Shown here piece after piece: positions 27,612 to 35,586 of a stretch of 64,000 nt of DNA. Each line of letters opens with the position of its first letter. Positions within the stretch are counted from its first letter, which is position 1. Below the pieces are notes generated by a model, which was not told where the DNA came from, did no database searches, and saw nothing but the letters and a program-made list of their open reading frames with translations. The stretch comes from JAVKSL01 sp050744085. Its GTDB lineage: Bacteria > Actinomycetota > Acidimicrobiia > Acidimicrobiales > JAJPHD01. The position numbers were made by a program, and so were the translations under genes. The stretch spans positions 4,524 to 68,523 of the forward strand of contig JBOGGU010000009.1 of NCBI GenBank assembly GCA_050744085.1. The letters run 5' to 3'.

Positions 27612-28424
27612 TCAGCCTGACCCTGAGCCGCCACCGGAACCTGCTCCAGTGACCGGCGCAGCTCCGCCACCGGAACCCGCTCCAGTGACCGGCGCGGCTC
27701 CCGCCCCTGCCCCTGCACCGGTCACGCGGACCAGCATGACCGTCCCAGCGCTCACGGCGTGTGCCAACGCCAGGGCTTGGGAGGGGCTCGAGATGCCGAC
27801 GGTCACAGTCTCGCTCCCGGCGCTGGCCGACCCAAGGCTCGAGGAGCCGGCTCTTTGTGCAAGCAGCGGCGTATCAGCCAGCACCTCGACGGTCTTGGCC
27901 TGGGTGCCGGTTCCGAATGTGGCCAGCACCGCAACGTGGTCCCCCGGCTTAAGCGCGCCTCCGACAGCGTTCGCGTCTGGGAGGGCGAATGACATCTGCT
28001 CGTTGGAGGGACCCGTAGTGCCTGCGACCACGTCGCTGGCCTGGATCAGCTCGCCCCCCGCCATAGGCCCCACGACCAGCGCGCCCACGAGGCTTGCCGG
28101 ATTGCGGAATGCCCAGCGGGTGGCCATCTGTCGTGGCAGGTTCATGGGCGCAACGGTCAGATCCCCCAAGCCGAGTCGTTGGCCGACCGTGAGGGTCCTG
28201 CTCGCCACCACGTAGTCGACCCGATGATCGGCCGTGGCCCCGCTGTAGGCCGCGAAGGTTCCCACAGCCGCCACCGCGACCAACAACCCGCCGACCACGG
28301 CGCGGCCACTCGGAAGACCTCGCGCGACGCGTAGGGGACGGGCTTGCTGGTGAGCATCACCACCTGGAACCCGGCCCTCCCGAGGCTGGCCTCCACGCTG
28401 TCCGATTGCGACCTTGCTCACCAC
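27612..28424 (-). CDS. SAF-domain (CpaB/RcpC-like) membrane protein
   Basis: A 270-residue protein with one N-terminal membrane span (AVVGGLLVAVAAVGTFAAYSG) and a SAF domain (VVASRTLTVGQRLGLGDLTV ... GALVVGPMAGGELIQASDV), as in CpaB/RcpC proteins of Tad pili. The start GTG 28424 follows a GGAGG ribosome site at 7 nt. The C-terminus carries two 36-bp direct repeats encoding GAAPVTGAGSGGG twice (about 27630-27720), not a family feature. It is coupled with the CpaE-like gene downstream. Confidence 0.7.
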   Translation of the reverse strand: MVSKVAIGQRGGQPREGRVPGGDAHQQARPLRVARGLPSGRAVVGGLLVAVAAVGTFAAYSGATADHRVDYVVASRTLTVGQRLGLGDLTVAPMNLPRQMATRWAFRNPASLVGALVVGPMAGGELIQASDVVAGTTGPSNEQMSFALPDANAVGGALKPGDHVAVLATFGTGTQAKTVEVLADTPLLAQRAGSSSLGSASAGSETVTVGISSPSQALALAHAVSAGTVMLVRVTGAGAGAGAAPVTGAGSGGGAAPVTGAGSGGGSGSG

Positions 28425-28572
28425 GCCGGTCCTCCACTGACCACACCCGTAGCTTGTCACGGATTCCGAGACGGTGGCTGGTGCACGCCATAGGAACCCT
28501 CTAGTTGTCTTTCCAGTTAATTTATGGTCTACTACACTGGATCGAGCTTGGCAAGAGCAAGAGGAGGAGAGG

Positions 28573-30108
28573 TTGATCCTGGGCGGCAGCTATCGGGTGG
28601 TCAGGGCGATTCCGGGAGGGTCACTCGGGTCCCTCTACGAGGGTGTCGATGCCTCGGGTCGCCGAGTGGCCATGAAGGCCCTGGTTGTCGGGCGGGATCC
28701 CGCCGACTTGGAGGCCCTGTACGAGCTGGCCTGCGGTCCTGTTGTTGCCCATCGAGGCTTGTTGGCGCCACTGGATGTGCTCGTTGTCGAGGGCGGCCTG
28801 GTGATTGTCTCCGAGCTGGTGGCCGGTGGGTCCCTTGCAGCAGCCCTGGCCCGTCGGGGAAGATTTCGGGCGCCGGAGGTGGCCGAGGGCGCCGCGCTCG
28901 TGGCGGACGCGCTCGCTGCCCTCCACGGTGGCGGGCTTGCTCACGGAGATGTCAAGCCTTCGAACATCCTCCTCTTGGGGGGTGGCAGGCCGGTGCTCGC
29001 TGAGGTGGGAATCAGGTCGTGGATGACCGCTGACGGAGTCGGCTGGCAAGCGAGCAGGGGGACAGCGGAGTACGTCGCCCCGGAGGTGTGGCAGGGAGGA
29101 CTGCAGGGCGCCGCCTCCGACGTCTACGGCTTGGGTGTGGTCTGTTGGGAGGCGTTGGTGGGGAGGCCCCCATTTTGCGAGCGAACGCCGCTTGCGACGA
29201 TCCGGGCCGCCGCCCGAGGGAACGCGCCGACCGTGTCGAGCCTCCAGCCTGCGGTGCCGATTGGCCTTGGTGAGGCGGTCCAGGCTGCCATGGCACTGAG
29301 CGCGGCAGATCGACCTTCGGCAGCCGAGCTCGCTGCGGAGCTGAGGGCTGGACTATCCCCCTGCGTGGGACCACGCCGGATCACCACAGGGGCGGCGACG
29401 CCTCGGGTACTTCCAAGAGTTCCGGGGCGCCCGGCCCGACCCCGCCCGGCCCGACCCCGCCCGGCCCTGTCCCGCCCTGCGTTCCCCGGCCGCCTGCCCT
29501 CGACGCGAACACTCCTCCGCCTCTTGGGAGCGCTTGGTGTGGTGGTGGTGGGTTTCGGGCTGGTCAGCCGAATGCTTGGCACAGGGGGCCGAGCGAAGGC
29601 CTCCCCGCCCCGCCCGACCTCCTCGCCAGTAGCCCAAGCGGCATCTGCGAGCTGTCAGGCCCAGAGCCCAGCGGCGGGAGCCGAGACGCTCTTTGCCCAC
29701 GTGTTCGGCACAGCTTGCCTCCGGATGTCCTGGGCCAATGGCGTGCTAACGCTCCCGCGGTCTGGGGCCGGGAATCAGCGACGTTTCGTCATGGGTCGGC
29801 CGGGGGACGAGCTGCTCGTCGGCGATTGGGGCTGCCGGGGCAGCGACACTGCGGCGGTCTACAGGCCCGGGACCGGGCAGGTCTTCGTCTGGGATGGCTG
29901 GGCCTCGCCTGGCCGGGCCGCCGCACCTGCGAGGGTGTTCGACACCGGCATCGAGAACGGCGTGGCAACCACGGTGACCTCACCGAGCGGACCCGCGCCG
30001 CGTGGCTTGTCGACGAAGGTCGTCCCCCCGGCCAAGGCCGGATGTGCCCAAGTTTCGGTGACGGCGCTTCCCACCCAAGGGATACCTTTTAGAAACTCTA
30101 TGAGATGA
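28573..30108 (+). CDS. membrane-anchored Ser/Thr protein kinase-like protein with altered DFG motif
   Basis: This 511-residue protein has an N-terminal Hanks-type kinase domain: glycine loop IPGGSLGSLYEG, Lys35 in VAMKAL, and catalytic loop HGDVKPSN (D126). The Mg-binding DFG is AEVG here (E144 replaces the Asp), so activity is doubtful. A Pro/Arg/Ala repeat linker precedes one membrane span (about 314-336) and an extracellular part with three cysteines. The TTG start at 28573 was chosen because AGGAGGAGAG ends directly upstream; an ATG further up lacks such a site. It is divergent from the SAF/CpaE pair. Confidence 0.75.
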   Translation: MILGGSYRVVRAIPGGSLGSLYEGVDASGRRVAMKALVVGRDPADLEALYELACGPVVAHRGLLAPLDVLVVEGGLVIVSELVAGGSLAAALARRGRFRAPEVAEGAALVADALAALHGGGLAHGDVKPSNILLLGGGRPVLAEVGIRSWMTADGVGWQASRGTAEYVAPEVWQGGLQGAASDVYGLGVVCWEALVGRPPFCERTPLATIRAAARGNAPTVSSLQPAVPIGLGEAVQAAMALSAADRPSAAELAAELRAGLSPCVGPRRITTGAATPRVLPRVPGRPARPRPARPRPALSRPAFPGRLPSTRTLLRLLGALGVVVVGFGLVSRMLGTGGRAKASPPRPTSSPVAQAASASCQAQSPAAGAETLFAHVFGTACLRMSWANGVLTLPRSGAGNQRRFVMGRPGDELLVGDWGCRGSDTAAVYRPGTGQVFVWDGWASPGRAAAPARVFDTGIENGVATTVTSPSGPAPRGLSTKVVPPAKAGCAQVSVTALPTQGIPFRNSMR

Positions 30109-30142
30109 TCCGGAATACGGTAGCGACGCTATACTCGGCCTC

Positions 30143-30394
30143 ATGGATAACGACGACAGCAAGGCTGAGGAGCTCACTGAGTGGCTCAGCACCCGGGCAG
30201 CCTCGGCCCGCCTGGGGATCACACTGCGAACCCTCTACCGTTTCATCGACGAGGGTCGTATACCGGCCTACCAGTTCGGGCGGGTGATCCGGCTGAAGGC
30301 GCCGGATGTGGACACCTTCGTGGAGGAGTCGAGGATCGCCCCTGGCGCGCTCCGCCACCTCTACCCAGAGCCCAAGAAGAGCGCCGCCAGCTGA
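30143..30394 (+). CDS. BldC-like MerR/excisionase-type DNA-binding protein
   Basis: An 83-residue winged helix-turn-helix protein. WLSTRAASARLGITLRTLYRFIDEGRIPAYQFGRVIRLKAPDVDTFVEE gives the recognition helix, wing and final helix of the BldC/AlpA group. BldC binds direct repeats and delays development in Streptomyces; the role here is unknown. TATACT (30130-30135) lies 7 nt before the ATG, so the mRNA is leaderless. The gene may be co-regulated with the kinase-like gene 34 bp upstream. Confidence 0.82.
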   Translation: MDNDDSKAEELTEWLSTRAASARLGITLRTLYRFIDEGRIPAYQFGRVIRLKAPDVDTFVEESRIAPGALRHLYPEPKKSAAS

Positions 30395-31159
30395 TCAATC
30401 GGCGAGGATCGCGACTTCGACAACCCCCGGCAGCGGCACGTAGGCGGGCGTGGGAACGGGGCCGTCCGTCCGCAGGCATGCCACGTCCGACCCGACCCAT
30501 CGGAGCTCGCCGACCGTGGAGCTGGCCGGTGTGCTGACCATTCGCAGGCGCGGTCGCTCTGTGGCCAGGCCAGCGAGCACCCCGGCCAGGTCGATGGCGG
30601 GTGAGGCCGTAAGGGGCGGGCGCCCTTTGCCCGGCTCGGATCCCAGCTTCTCTGTCCAGTCGGGTGGCTCCTGAGTCCAGTCGGACAGCTCCTCGTTCCG
30701 GTCGGGCGGTGCCGGCTCGGATCCCAGCTCGCCGGGTCGTCGATCGGGGGCGGTTTCGAACCTCGCCAAGTCCTCGCCCAGCGCCGAGCGCCCCGTGTGG
30801 CTTTGGCCAGCCGCCGCGCCGATCGAGGCTATCCCAGACGTTCTCAGGAGCACTGCTCGTACTGCAGGGGCTCCAACGGTGCCGAGCAGCACAAAGTCCC
30901 GTCCAAGCCCCACGATCCTGCCATTGTGTGCGACGCCGGTGACAGTGGTGAGCCGTAACCAGGCGCCACGCTCGGCCCAACCCATGAGGAGGGATTCCAG
31001 CGAGGTCTCCTCCGCCGCCTGCTGGCGCAACCACGACTCCCTCTTCCGGGAGCCGGCCTCCTCCGACGTCCGGGACTCGGCGGCCCACCGGGTCAGGTCT
31101 TCGAGGAGGTGGTCGATGTCCTCGTCACCGTCGGGCACTGGTGGGACGCTACCGGCCAT
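30395..31159 (-). CDS. conserved-looking hypothetical protein, 254 aa
   Basis: The N-terminal half (about 1-115) looks like a small domain with a helix-rich start (DIDHLLEDLTRWAAESR) and strands TTVTGVAHNGRIVGLGRDFVLLGT, reminiscent of Sm- or PRC-barrel-like folds; this is only an impression. A Pro/Glu-rich linker with repeats of the type DWTQEPPDWTEKLG follows, then a second strand-rich block. No catalytic motif is seen. It is convergent with bldC (stop codons adjoin) and divergent from the HIT gene across palindrome P2. Confidence 0.5.
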   Translation of the reverse strand: MAGSVPPVPDGDEDIDHLLEDLTRWAAESRTSEEAGSRKRESWLRQQAAEETSLESLLMGWAERGAWLRLTTVTGVAHNGRIVGLGRDFVLLGTVGAPAVRAVLLRTSGIASIGAAAGQSHTGRSALGEDLARFETAPDRRPGELGSEPAPPDRNEELSDWTQEPPDWTEKLGSEPGKGRPPLTASPAIDLAGVLAGLATERPRLRMVSTPASSTVGELRWVGSDVACLRTDGPVPTPAYVPLPGVVEVAILAD

Positions 31160-31165
31160 GTCGGG

Positions 31166-31211
31166 AACTGGAGTAGTTGAGCTGAGTATATCAGGCTCAA
31201 CTACTCCAGTT
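31166..31211. repeat. TATA-centred palindrome P2
   Basis: Perfect 17-bp arms (AACTGGAGTAGTTGAGC at 31166-31182 and complement 31195-31211) enclose a 12-nt loop with GTATAT. The arm core matches P1 (25753) except where both arms have changed together. It occupies the space between two divergent genes. Confidence 0.8.
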
Positions 31212-31240
31212 GCGGAGCTGTCCGGGGTAGCGTCGGTCCG

Positions 31241-31585
31241 GTGACCGACTGCTTGTTCTGCGACATCGTGGCTGGAGAGCTGCCTTCGGACGAGGTGGCC
31301 GCCACCCCCGCCACCTACGCCTTCCGGGACGTCAACCCGGCGGCGCCGGTGCATGTGCTGGTGGTCCCACGGGCTCACATCGGCGACGCGGACCTCCTGC
31401 GTCCGGAGCACGCCGACCTCCTGGCCGAGATCATGACGACAGCCCAGGCGGTCGCCAGATCCGAGGGCGTGGCTACGAGCGGCTACAGGCTCGTGTTCAA
31501 CGTGGGTGAGGATGCCCTGAACTCGGTTGCCCACCTGCACCTGCACGTGCTCGGGGGACGTCGGATGGAGTGGCCGCCCGGGTAA
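31241..31585 (+). CDS. HIT family protein (histidine triad nucleotide hydrolase)
   Basis: The 114-residue protein has the HIT motif VAHLHLHVLGG at the C-terminus, preceded by FCDIVAGELPS (with a Cys-x2-Cys variant DCLFCD) and the strand block APVHVLVVPRAHIGD. These enzymes hydrolyse nucleoside phosphoramidates or dinucleotides. The GTG start follows TAGCGT by 7 nt. Being 55 bp upstream of phoH in the same direction, it may share a transcript with the phoH-ybeY-corC-era group. Confidence 0.9.
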   Translation: MTDCLFCDIVAGELPSDEVAATPATYAFRDVNPAAPVHVLVVPRAHIGDADLLRPEHADLLAEIMTTAQAVARSEGVATSGYRLVFNVGEDALNSVAHLHLHVLGGRRMEWPPG

Positions 31586-31640
31586 GGGCCTCGCCCGCAG
31601 TGCGGGGCGCTCGCTGACGCTAGCGTATCAATGTCAAGCC

Positions 31641-32588
31641 GTGTCCACGACCCAGGTCAAGATCCTCGTCCCCGGCAACCACCTCATGGTCGGCTTGCTC
31701 GGCCAGCGTGACGAGCTGCTGCGTTTGGTCGAGAGCGCTTTCGACGGGGCTCGCATCCTGGTCCGGGGCAACGAGATCACCGTCGACGGCGAGGACGCGA
31801 GCAGGGTTGGGGCCCTGTTCGAGGAGCTGGTTCTGCTCTTGGAGCGCGGCCAAGGCCTCGATGCGGTCAACGTGGTGAGGACGATCGACATGGTGAAGGC
31901 GGACGAGAGGCCGTCTGAGGTGCTCTCGGCCGAGGTGCTGCGCTCCACGAGGGGCCGAACCGTCCGCCCCAAGACAGCCGGCCAGAAGCGCTACACCGAC
32001 GCCATCGCATCGAACGTCATCACCTTCGGGATAGGGCCCGCCGGCACTGGAAAGTCCTACCTGGCGGTGGCGCTCGCCGTCCAGGCCCTCCAAGACAAGA
32101 CGGTGAACCGGATCATCCTCACCCGTCCCGCAGTCGAGGCGGGAGAGCGGCTGGGATTCCTCCCCGGTGACCTCATGGCCAAGGTGGATCCCTACCTCCG
32201 ACCCCTCTACGACGCCCTCCACGACATGTTGGAGCCCGACGGGATGGCCCGGCTGATGGAGCGCGGGACAATCGAGGTGGCCCCTCTCGCCTTTATGCGC
32301 GGCCGGACCCTCAACGGCAGCTTCATCATCTTGGACGAGGCACAGAACACCACCCCGGAGCAGATGAAGATGTTCCTCACGCGGATGGGGTTCGGCTCCA
32401 AGCTCGTGGTGACCGGGGACATGACCCAGGTGGACGTGCCGGGCGGGCGCTCCGGGCTGGTCGGCTTGGAGGAGATCCTCACCGGGATCGAGGGTCTCGC
32501 CTTCGTCCAGCTCACCAAGCGTGACGTGGTGCGCCACCGTATCGTGGCCGACATAGTGGACGCCTACGAGCAGGCCTCAGCCGAATGA
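31641..32588 (+). CDS. phoH: PhoH-like ATPase
   Basis: A 315-residue PhoH protein, a P-loop ATPase linked to RNA metabolism and commonly next to ybeY. It contains a KH-like N-terminal part (ILVRGNEITVDGE), Walker A GPAGTGKSYLAV, LTRPAVEAGERLGFLPGD, and Walker B FIILDEAQNTTPEQM with GDMTQVDVPGG. The GTG at 31641 starts 56 bp after the HIT stop; TATCAA is 9 nt upstream. The stop overlaps the start of ybeY by 4 nt. Confidence 0.93.
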   Translation: MSTTQVKILVPGNHLMVGLLGQRDELLRLVESAFDGARILVRGNEITVDGEDASRVGALFEELVLLLERGQGLDAVNVVRTIDMVKADERPSEVLSAEVLRSTRGRTVRPKTAGQKRYTDAIASNVITFGIGPAGTGKSYLAVALAVQALQDKTVNRIILTRPAVEAGERLGFLPGDLMAKVDPYLRPLYDALHDMLEPDGMARLMERGTIEVAPLAFMRGRTLNGSFIILDEAQNTTPEQMKMFLTRMGFGSKLVVTGDMTQVDVPGGRSGLVGLEEILTGIEGLAFVQLTKRDVVRHRIVADIVDAYEQASAE

Positions 32589-33256
32589 GCCGAGCCCAGA
32601 TGAGCGGGCCGGTTGCCGGCGCCCCACCGGTGAGCGGAGGTTCTTGGGTTTCGGGGGGGACTCGGGGGGCAGCGCCCCCCGAGGGTTGGGGTTCGGGAGC
32701 AGCGCCCCCCGAGTGCGGGGTCGTCGTGCTCGCCACGGACGAGCAGTCCTCCCACCCTGTGGACCTCGAACGCTGGAGGGCCCTGGCCCTGGCCGTGCTC
32801 GAAGCCGAAGGACTGCGCGGCGAGGTAGAGGTCTCGCTCGTCTTCGTTGACTCTGAGAGGATCGCCGAGCTCAATCACAGGTTCCTCGCGCGCCAAGGAC
32901 CCACCGACGTCCTCGCTTTCCCCATCGACGACGAGCAGGCGACCCCCGGGGACCTGCCCCGCCTGCTGGGCGACGTGGTGATCTGCCCCGAGGTGGCGTA
33001 CCCCAATGCCCAAGCCGCCACCGGCGAACCAGCCGCCCCCGACGCCTACGACGACGAGATGGCGCTGCTCGTGGTCCACGGGCTCCTCCACCTGCAGGGC
33101 ATGGACCACGCCAACGACGCCGACGCCGAGGCGATGGAGGCCAGGGAGCGAGAGCTGCTGGCCCAGCTCCACCGACCAGCCGGCCAGCTCCACCGACCAG
33201 CCGGCCAGCTCCACCGACCGACCGATGCAACCGCCTCCCCCCAGGAAGGCCCATGA
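32585..33256 (+). CDS. ybeY: endoribonuclease YbeY (16S rRNA 3'-end maturation)
   Basis: YbeY is a zinc-dependent endonuclease for rRNA maturation and ribosome quality control. The metal-binding HxxxHxxxxxH motif is present as VVHGLLHLQGMDH, with ELNHRFLARQGPTDVLAFP before it. The protein (223 aa) is about 60 residues longer than usual. The N-terminal 45 residues (GGTRGAAPPEGWGSGAAPPE) are encoded by a GC-rich hairpin element, and the C-terminus has three copies of the heptad QLHRPAG from 21-bp tandem repeats (near 33165-33222). The start ATG overlaps the phoH stop by 4 nt. A later start after the hairpin is possible but not obvious. Confidence 0.9.
   Translation: MSRAQMSGPVAGAPPVSGGSWVSGGTRGAAPPEGWGSGAAPPECGVVVLATDEQSSHPVDLERWRALALAVLEAEGLRGEVEVSLVFVDSERIAELNHRFLARQGPTDVLAFPIDDEQATPGDLPRLLGDVVICPEVAYPNAQAATGEPAAPDAYDDEMALLVVHGLLHLQGMDHANDADAEAMEARERELLAQLHRPAGQLHRPAGQLHRPTDATASPQEGP
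32646..32686 (+). repeat. GC-rich hairpin element, copy 1 (inside ybeY N-terminus)
   Basis: CTCGGGGGGC (32661-32670) and GCCCCCCGAG (32674-32683) form a perfect 10-bp stem with a 3-nt loop, preceded by GGGTTTCGGGGGGG. The same arrangement is found in reverse at 36730-36769. It is read in frame. Confidence 0.7.
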
Positions 33257-34614
33257 ACCCTCCACATCCCACTCTGGCGGCAGTGAGGACAGGTTTCAGT
33301 GGCGTGGACGCGGTGCTCGTCGTCATCATCGTCGTGCTGGTGGCCGTGTCCGCAGGCCTGGCCCTCGCAGAGACCAGCCTCACCCGGATGAGCCGGGCGC
33401 GGGCGATGAGCCTCGCATCCGACTCCAGGCGCGGCTCGAGCACGCTGGTGCGCCTGATGGAGCACCCTGAGCGCTTCTTGAACCCGGTCCTGTTGCTGGA
33501 GCTGGTGTGCCAGCTGGTGGCGGCCAGCCTGGTAGGAGTGGTGGCAGAGCACCTGTTCGGGCCACTCGGAGTGCTGCTGGGCATCGTGTTCGAGGTGGTG
33601 GTCATATTCATCCTCGGCGAAGCCATCCCGAAGAACTGGGCGATCCGCCACCCGACCCGCTCTGCCCTGCTGGCCGCTCCACTCGTGACGACGGTCACCC
33701 GGTTCCCCCCAGTCCGGCTTCTCGCGGGTATCCTCATCGGCCTGGCGAACCTGGTCCTGCGCCATGGCGGAGCCGCCCAGGGCCCCTTCGTGACCGAGAA
33801 AGAGCTGCTCGCCATGGCCGACGTGGCCCGTGAGGGCGCCGTCATCGAGAGCGAGGAAGCCGCCCTGATCCACGCCATCATCTCTTTCGGCGACACCGTC
33901 GTGCGCGAGGTGATGGTGCCGAGGCCTGACATGGTGACGGCTCGTGCGGAGGACAAGGTGGGAGGCGTGATCGACGTGGCCATGGCGGCCGGCTTCAGCC
34001 GCATCCCCGTCTACGGCAGCACCATCGACGACGTGGTGGGCATCGCCTACACCAAGGACCTCACCCGGGCCGAGCACGACGGCAGGCGGGACGAGCTGGT
34101 CCGCAGCGTGGTCCGCCAGGCCCATTTCGTGCCCGAGACCAAGGCCGTGGCGGCCCTGATGCGCGAGATGCAGGACCACAAGTACCACCTGGCGATGGTC
34201 GTCGACGAGTACGGGGGGACCGCAGGCCTGGTCACCCTGGAGGACCTCATCGAGGAGCTGGTCGGCGAGATCGTCGACGAGTTCGACGTGGAGGAGCCGG
34301 TGTTCGTGCCCCTGGCCAACGGGGAGTACCGGGTGAACGCCCGGATGCCGATGGACGAGCTGAACGAGCTGCTTCACGCCGCGCTCCCCGAGGGCGACTG
34401 GGACACGGTCGGCGGCCTGATGCTGAGCCTGCTCGGCCACGTCGCCACCGAGGGCGAGGCCGTCGAGGCGCACGGCTTCCGCCTCCTCGCGGAGCGGGTG
34501 CAGGGGCGGCGCATCGGTCGGATCAGGGTGGCGCGCCTTGGAGCGGTGGAGGGGGCCGGAGTGGTGGAAGGGGCCGAGCCGGCGGCGCACGACGCGCAAG
34601 TGGGCGCGGACTGA
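33253..34614 (+). CDS. CNNM/CorC-type transporter-associated protein (CBS-pair, HlyC/CorC family)
   Basis: The 453-residue protein has an N-terminal CNNM domain with four membrane segments (DAVLVVIIVVLVAVSAGLALAE to GLANLVLR). A CBS pair follows (VREVMVPRPDMVTARAEDKVG ... FSRIPVYGSTIDDVVGIAYTKDL), and then a CorC_HlyC domain. Family members take part in magnesium efflux or homeostasis. The C-terminal 30 residues are Gly/Ala-rich repeats (GAVEGAGVVEGAE). Its start overlaps the ybeY stop by 4 nt and its stop overlaps the era start by 1 nt. Confidence 0.92.
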   Translation: MNPPHPTLAAVRTGFSGVDAVLVVIIVVLVAVSAGLALAETSLTRMSRARAMSLASDSRRGSSTLVRLMEHPERFLNPVLLLELVCQLVAASLVGVVAEHLFGPLGVLLGIVFEVVVIFILGEAIPKNWAIRHPTRSALLAAPLVTTVTRFPPVRLLAGILIGLANLVLRHGGAAQGPFVTEKELLAMADVAREGAVIESEEAALIHAIISFGDTVVREVMVPRPDMVTARAEDKVGGVIDVAMAAGFSRIPVYGSTIDDVVGIAYTKDLTRAEHDGRRDELVRSVVRQAHFVPETKAVAALMREMQDHKYHLAMVVDEYGGTAGLVTLEDLIEELVGEIVDEFDVEEPVFVPLANGEYRVNARMPMDELNELLHAALPEGDWDTVGGLMLSLLGHVATEGEAVEAHGFRLLAERVQGRRIGRIRVARLGAVEGAGVVEGAEPAAHDAQVGAD

Positions 34615-34645
34615 TGGCGGCACCGACCAAATTTCGCCAAGGCAC
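34598..34645 (+). repeat. AGTGGGCAC...AAATTTC element R2 (across the corC/era junction)
   Basis: AAGTGGGCGC begins at 34598, GGCGGCACCG follows at 34616 and AAATTTC at 34629. It spans the era start codon, so it supplies both the corC C-terminus and the Era N-terminus. Confidence 0.5.
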
Positions 34646-35510
34646 GAGCGCATCACCGGAGCCGGGGCCGAAGTTCCGCTCTGGTTTTGCCACCCTCCTC
34701 GGCCGCCCCAACGTGGGCAAGTCGACGCTGCTCAACCGCATCTGCGCCACCAAGGTCTCGATTGTCTCGGACAAGCCCAACACCACCCGCTCGGCCGTGA
34801 GGGGGGTGCTCGGCCAGCCCGACGCCCAGTGCGTGTGGGTGGACACCCCGGGCATCCACCGGCCCCAGACCCTGCTCGGCGAGCGCCTCAACGCGGCGGC
34901 GATGGCGGCGGCGTCCCAGGTGGACGTGGTGGTGGTGGTGCTGGACGCGGCCGCAGGGCTCGGCGGAGGGGACCGGTTCGTGGCCGGGCGGGTGCCGCCA
35001 AACGCGATCGTGGCGCTGAACAAGGTGGACCTGGTCGGGCCGGCCGCCGTGCTCTCCCAGCTGGCCGCGGCGGGCCGCCTCGGGCTCGATGAGTACTTCC
35101 CGGTCTCGGCGCTGACCGGCGAGGGAGTCGGCGCCCTCACCGAGGCCGTGCTGTCCCGACTGCCCGAGGGGCCCGAGTGGTATCCCGCCGGGACGGTGAC
35201 CGACGTCCCGGAGGCTTTCTGGGTGGCCGAGCTGGTCCGGGAGCAGCTCCTTGCGGCGGTGCGCGACGAGCTGCCCCACTCGATCGCCTGCCGGGTTACG
35301 GAGTGGGAGTGGCCCCGCATCCGCTGCGAGATCCTCGTCGAGCGCGAGTCCCAGCGCCCGATCGTGATCGGCCGGGGGGGCGCGACCCTCAAAGCGGTGG
35401 GGACCGCGGTGCGGGCCCAGCTCGGAGCGGGCGCCTACCTCGAGCTGTTCGTGAAGGTCGACCGGGATTGGCAGCGCCGCCCCGCCTCGTTGAACCGCCT
35501 CGGCTACTGA
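34614..35510 (+). CDS. era: GTPase Era (ribosome assembly)
   Basis: Era (298 aa) binds the 3' end of 16S rRNA and couples ribosome maturation to cell growth. G1 GRPNVGKSTLLNR, G2 NTTRSAVRG, G3 VDTPGIHRP and G4 ALNKVDLVG are present, and the C-terminal KH domain contains IRCEILVERESQRPIVIGRGG. The N-terminal 20 residues before FRSGFATLLG (MAAPTKFRQG...) are not a family feature and come from a dispersed repeat. It is translated from an overlapping ATG after corC, the last gene of the phoH-ybeY-corC-era set. Confidence 0.95.
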   Translation: MAAPTKFRQGTSASPEPGPKFRSGFATLLGRPNVGKSTLLNRICATKVSIVSDKPNTTRSAVRGVLGQPDAQCVWVDTPGIHRPQTLLGERLNAAAMAAASQVDVVVVVLDAAAGLGGGDRFVAGRVPPNAIVALNKVDLVGPAAVLSQLAAAGRLGLDEYFPVSALTGEGVGALTEAVLSRLPEGPEWYPAGTVTDVPEAFWVAELVREQLLAAVRDELPHSIACRVTEWEWPRIRCEILVERESQRPIVIGRGGATLKAVGTAVRAQLGAGAYLELFVKVDRDWQRRPASLNRLGY

Positions 35511-35514
35511 GCCT

Positions 35515-35561
35515 CTTTCTTCGAAATTTGAGCCGGTGCCGCACCAGACCAGTGCCCACCC
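35515..35561 (-). repeat. AGTGGGCAC...AAATTTC element R3
   Basis: Read on the minus strand this matches the family: GTGGGCACTGGTCTGG, GCGGCACCGGCTC, AAATTTCG, AAAG. It occupies the short gap between era and the GT4 gene, directly after the era stop. Confidence 0.6.
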
Positions 35562-35586
35562 ACCCTAGTTGAGCTAGGCTGCCCAG

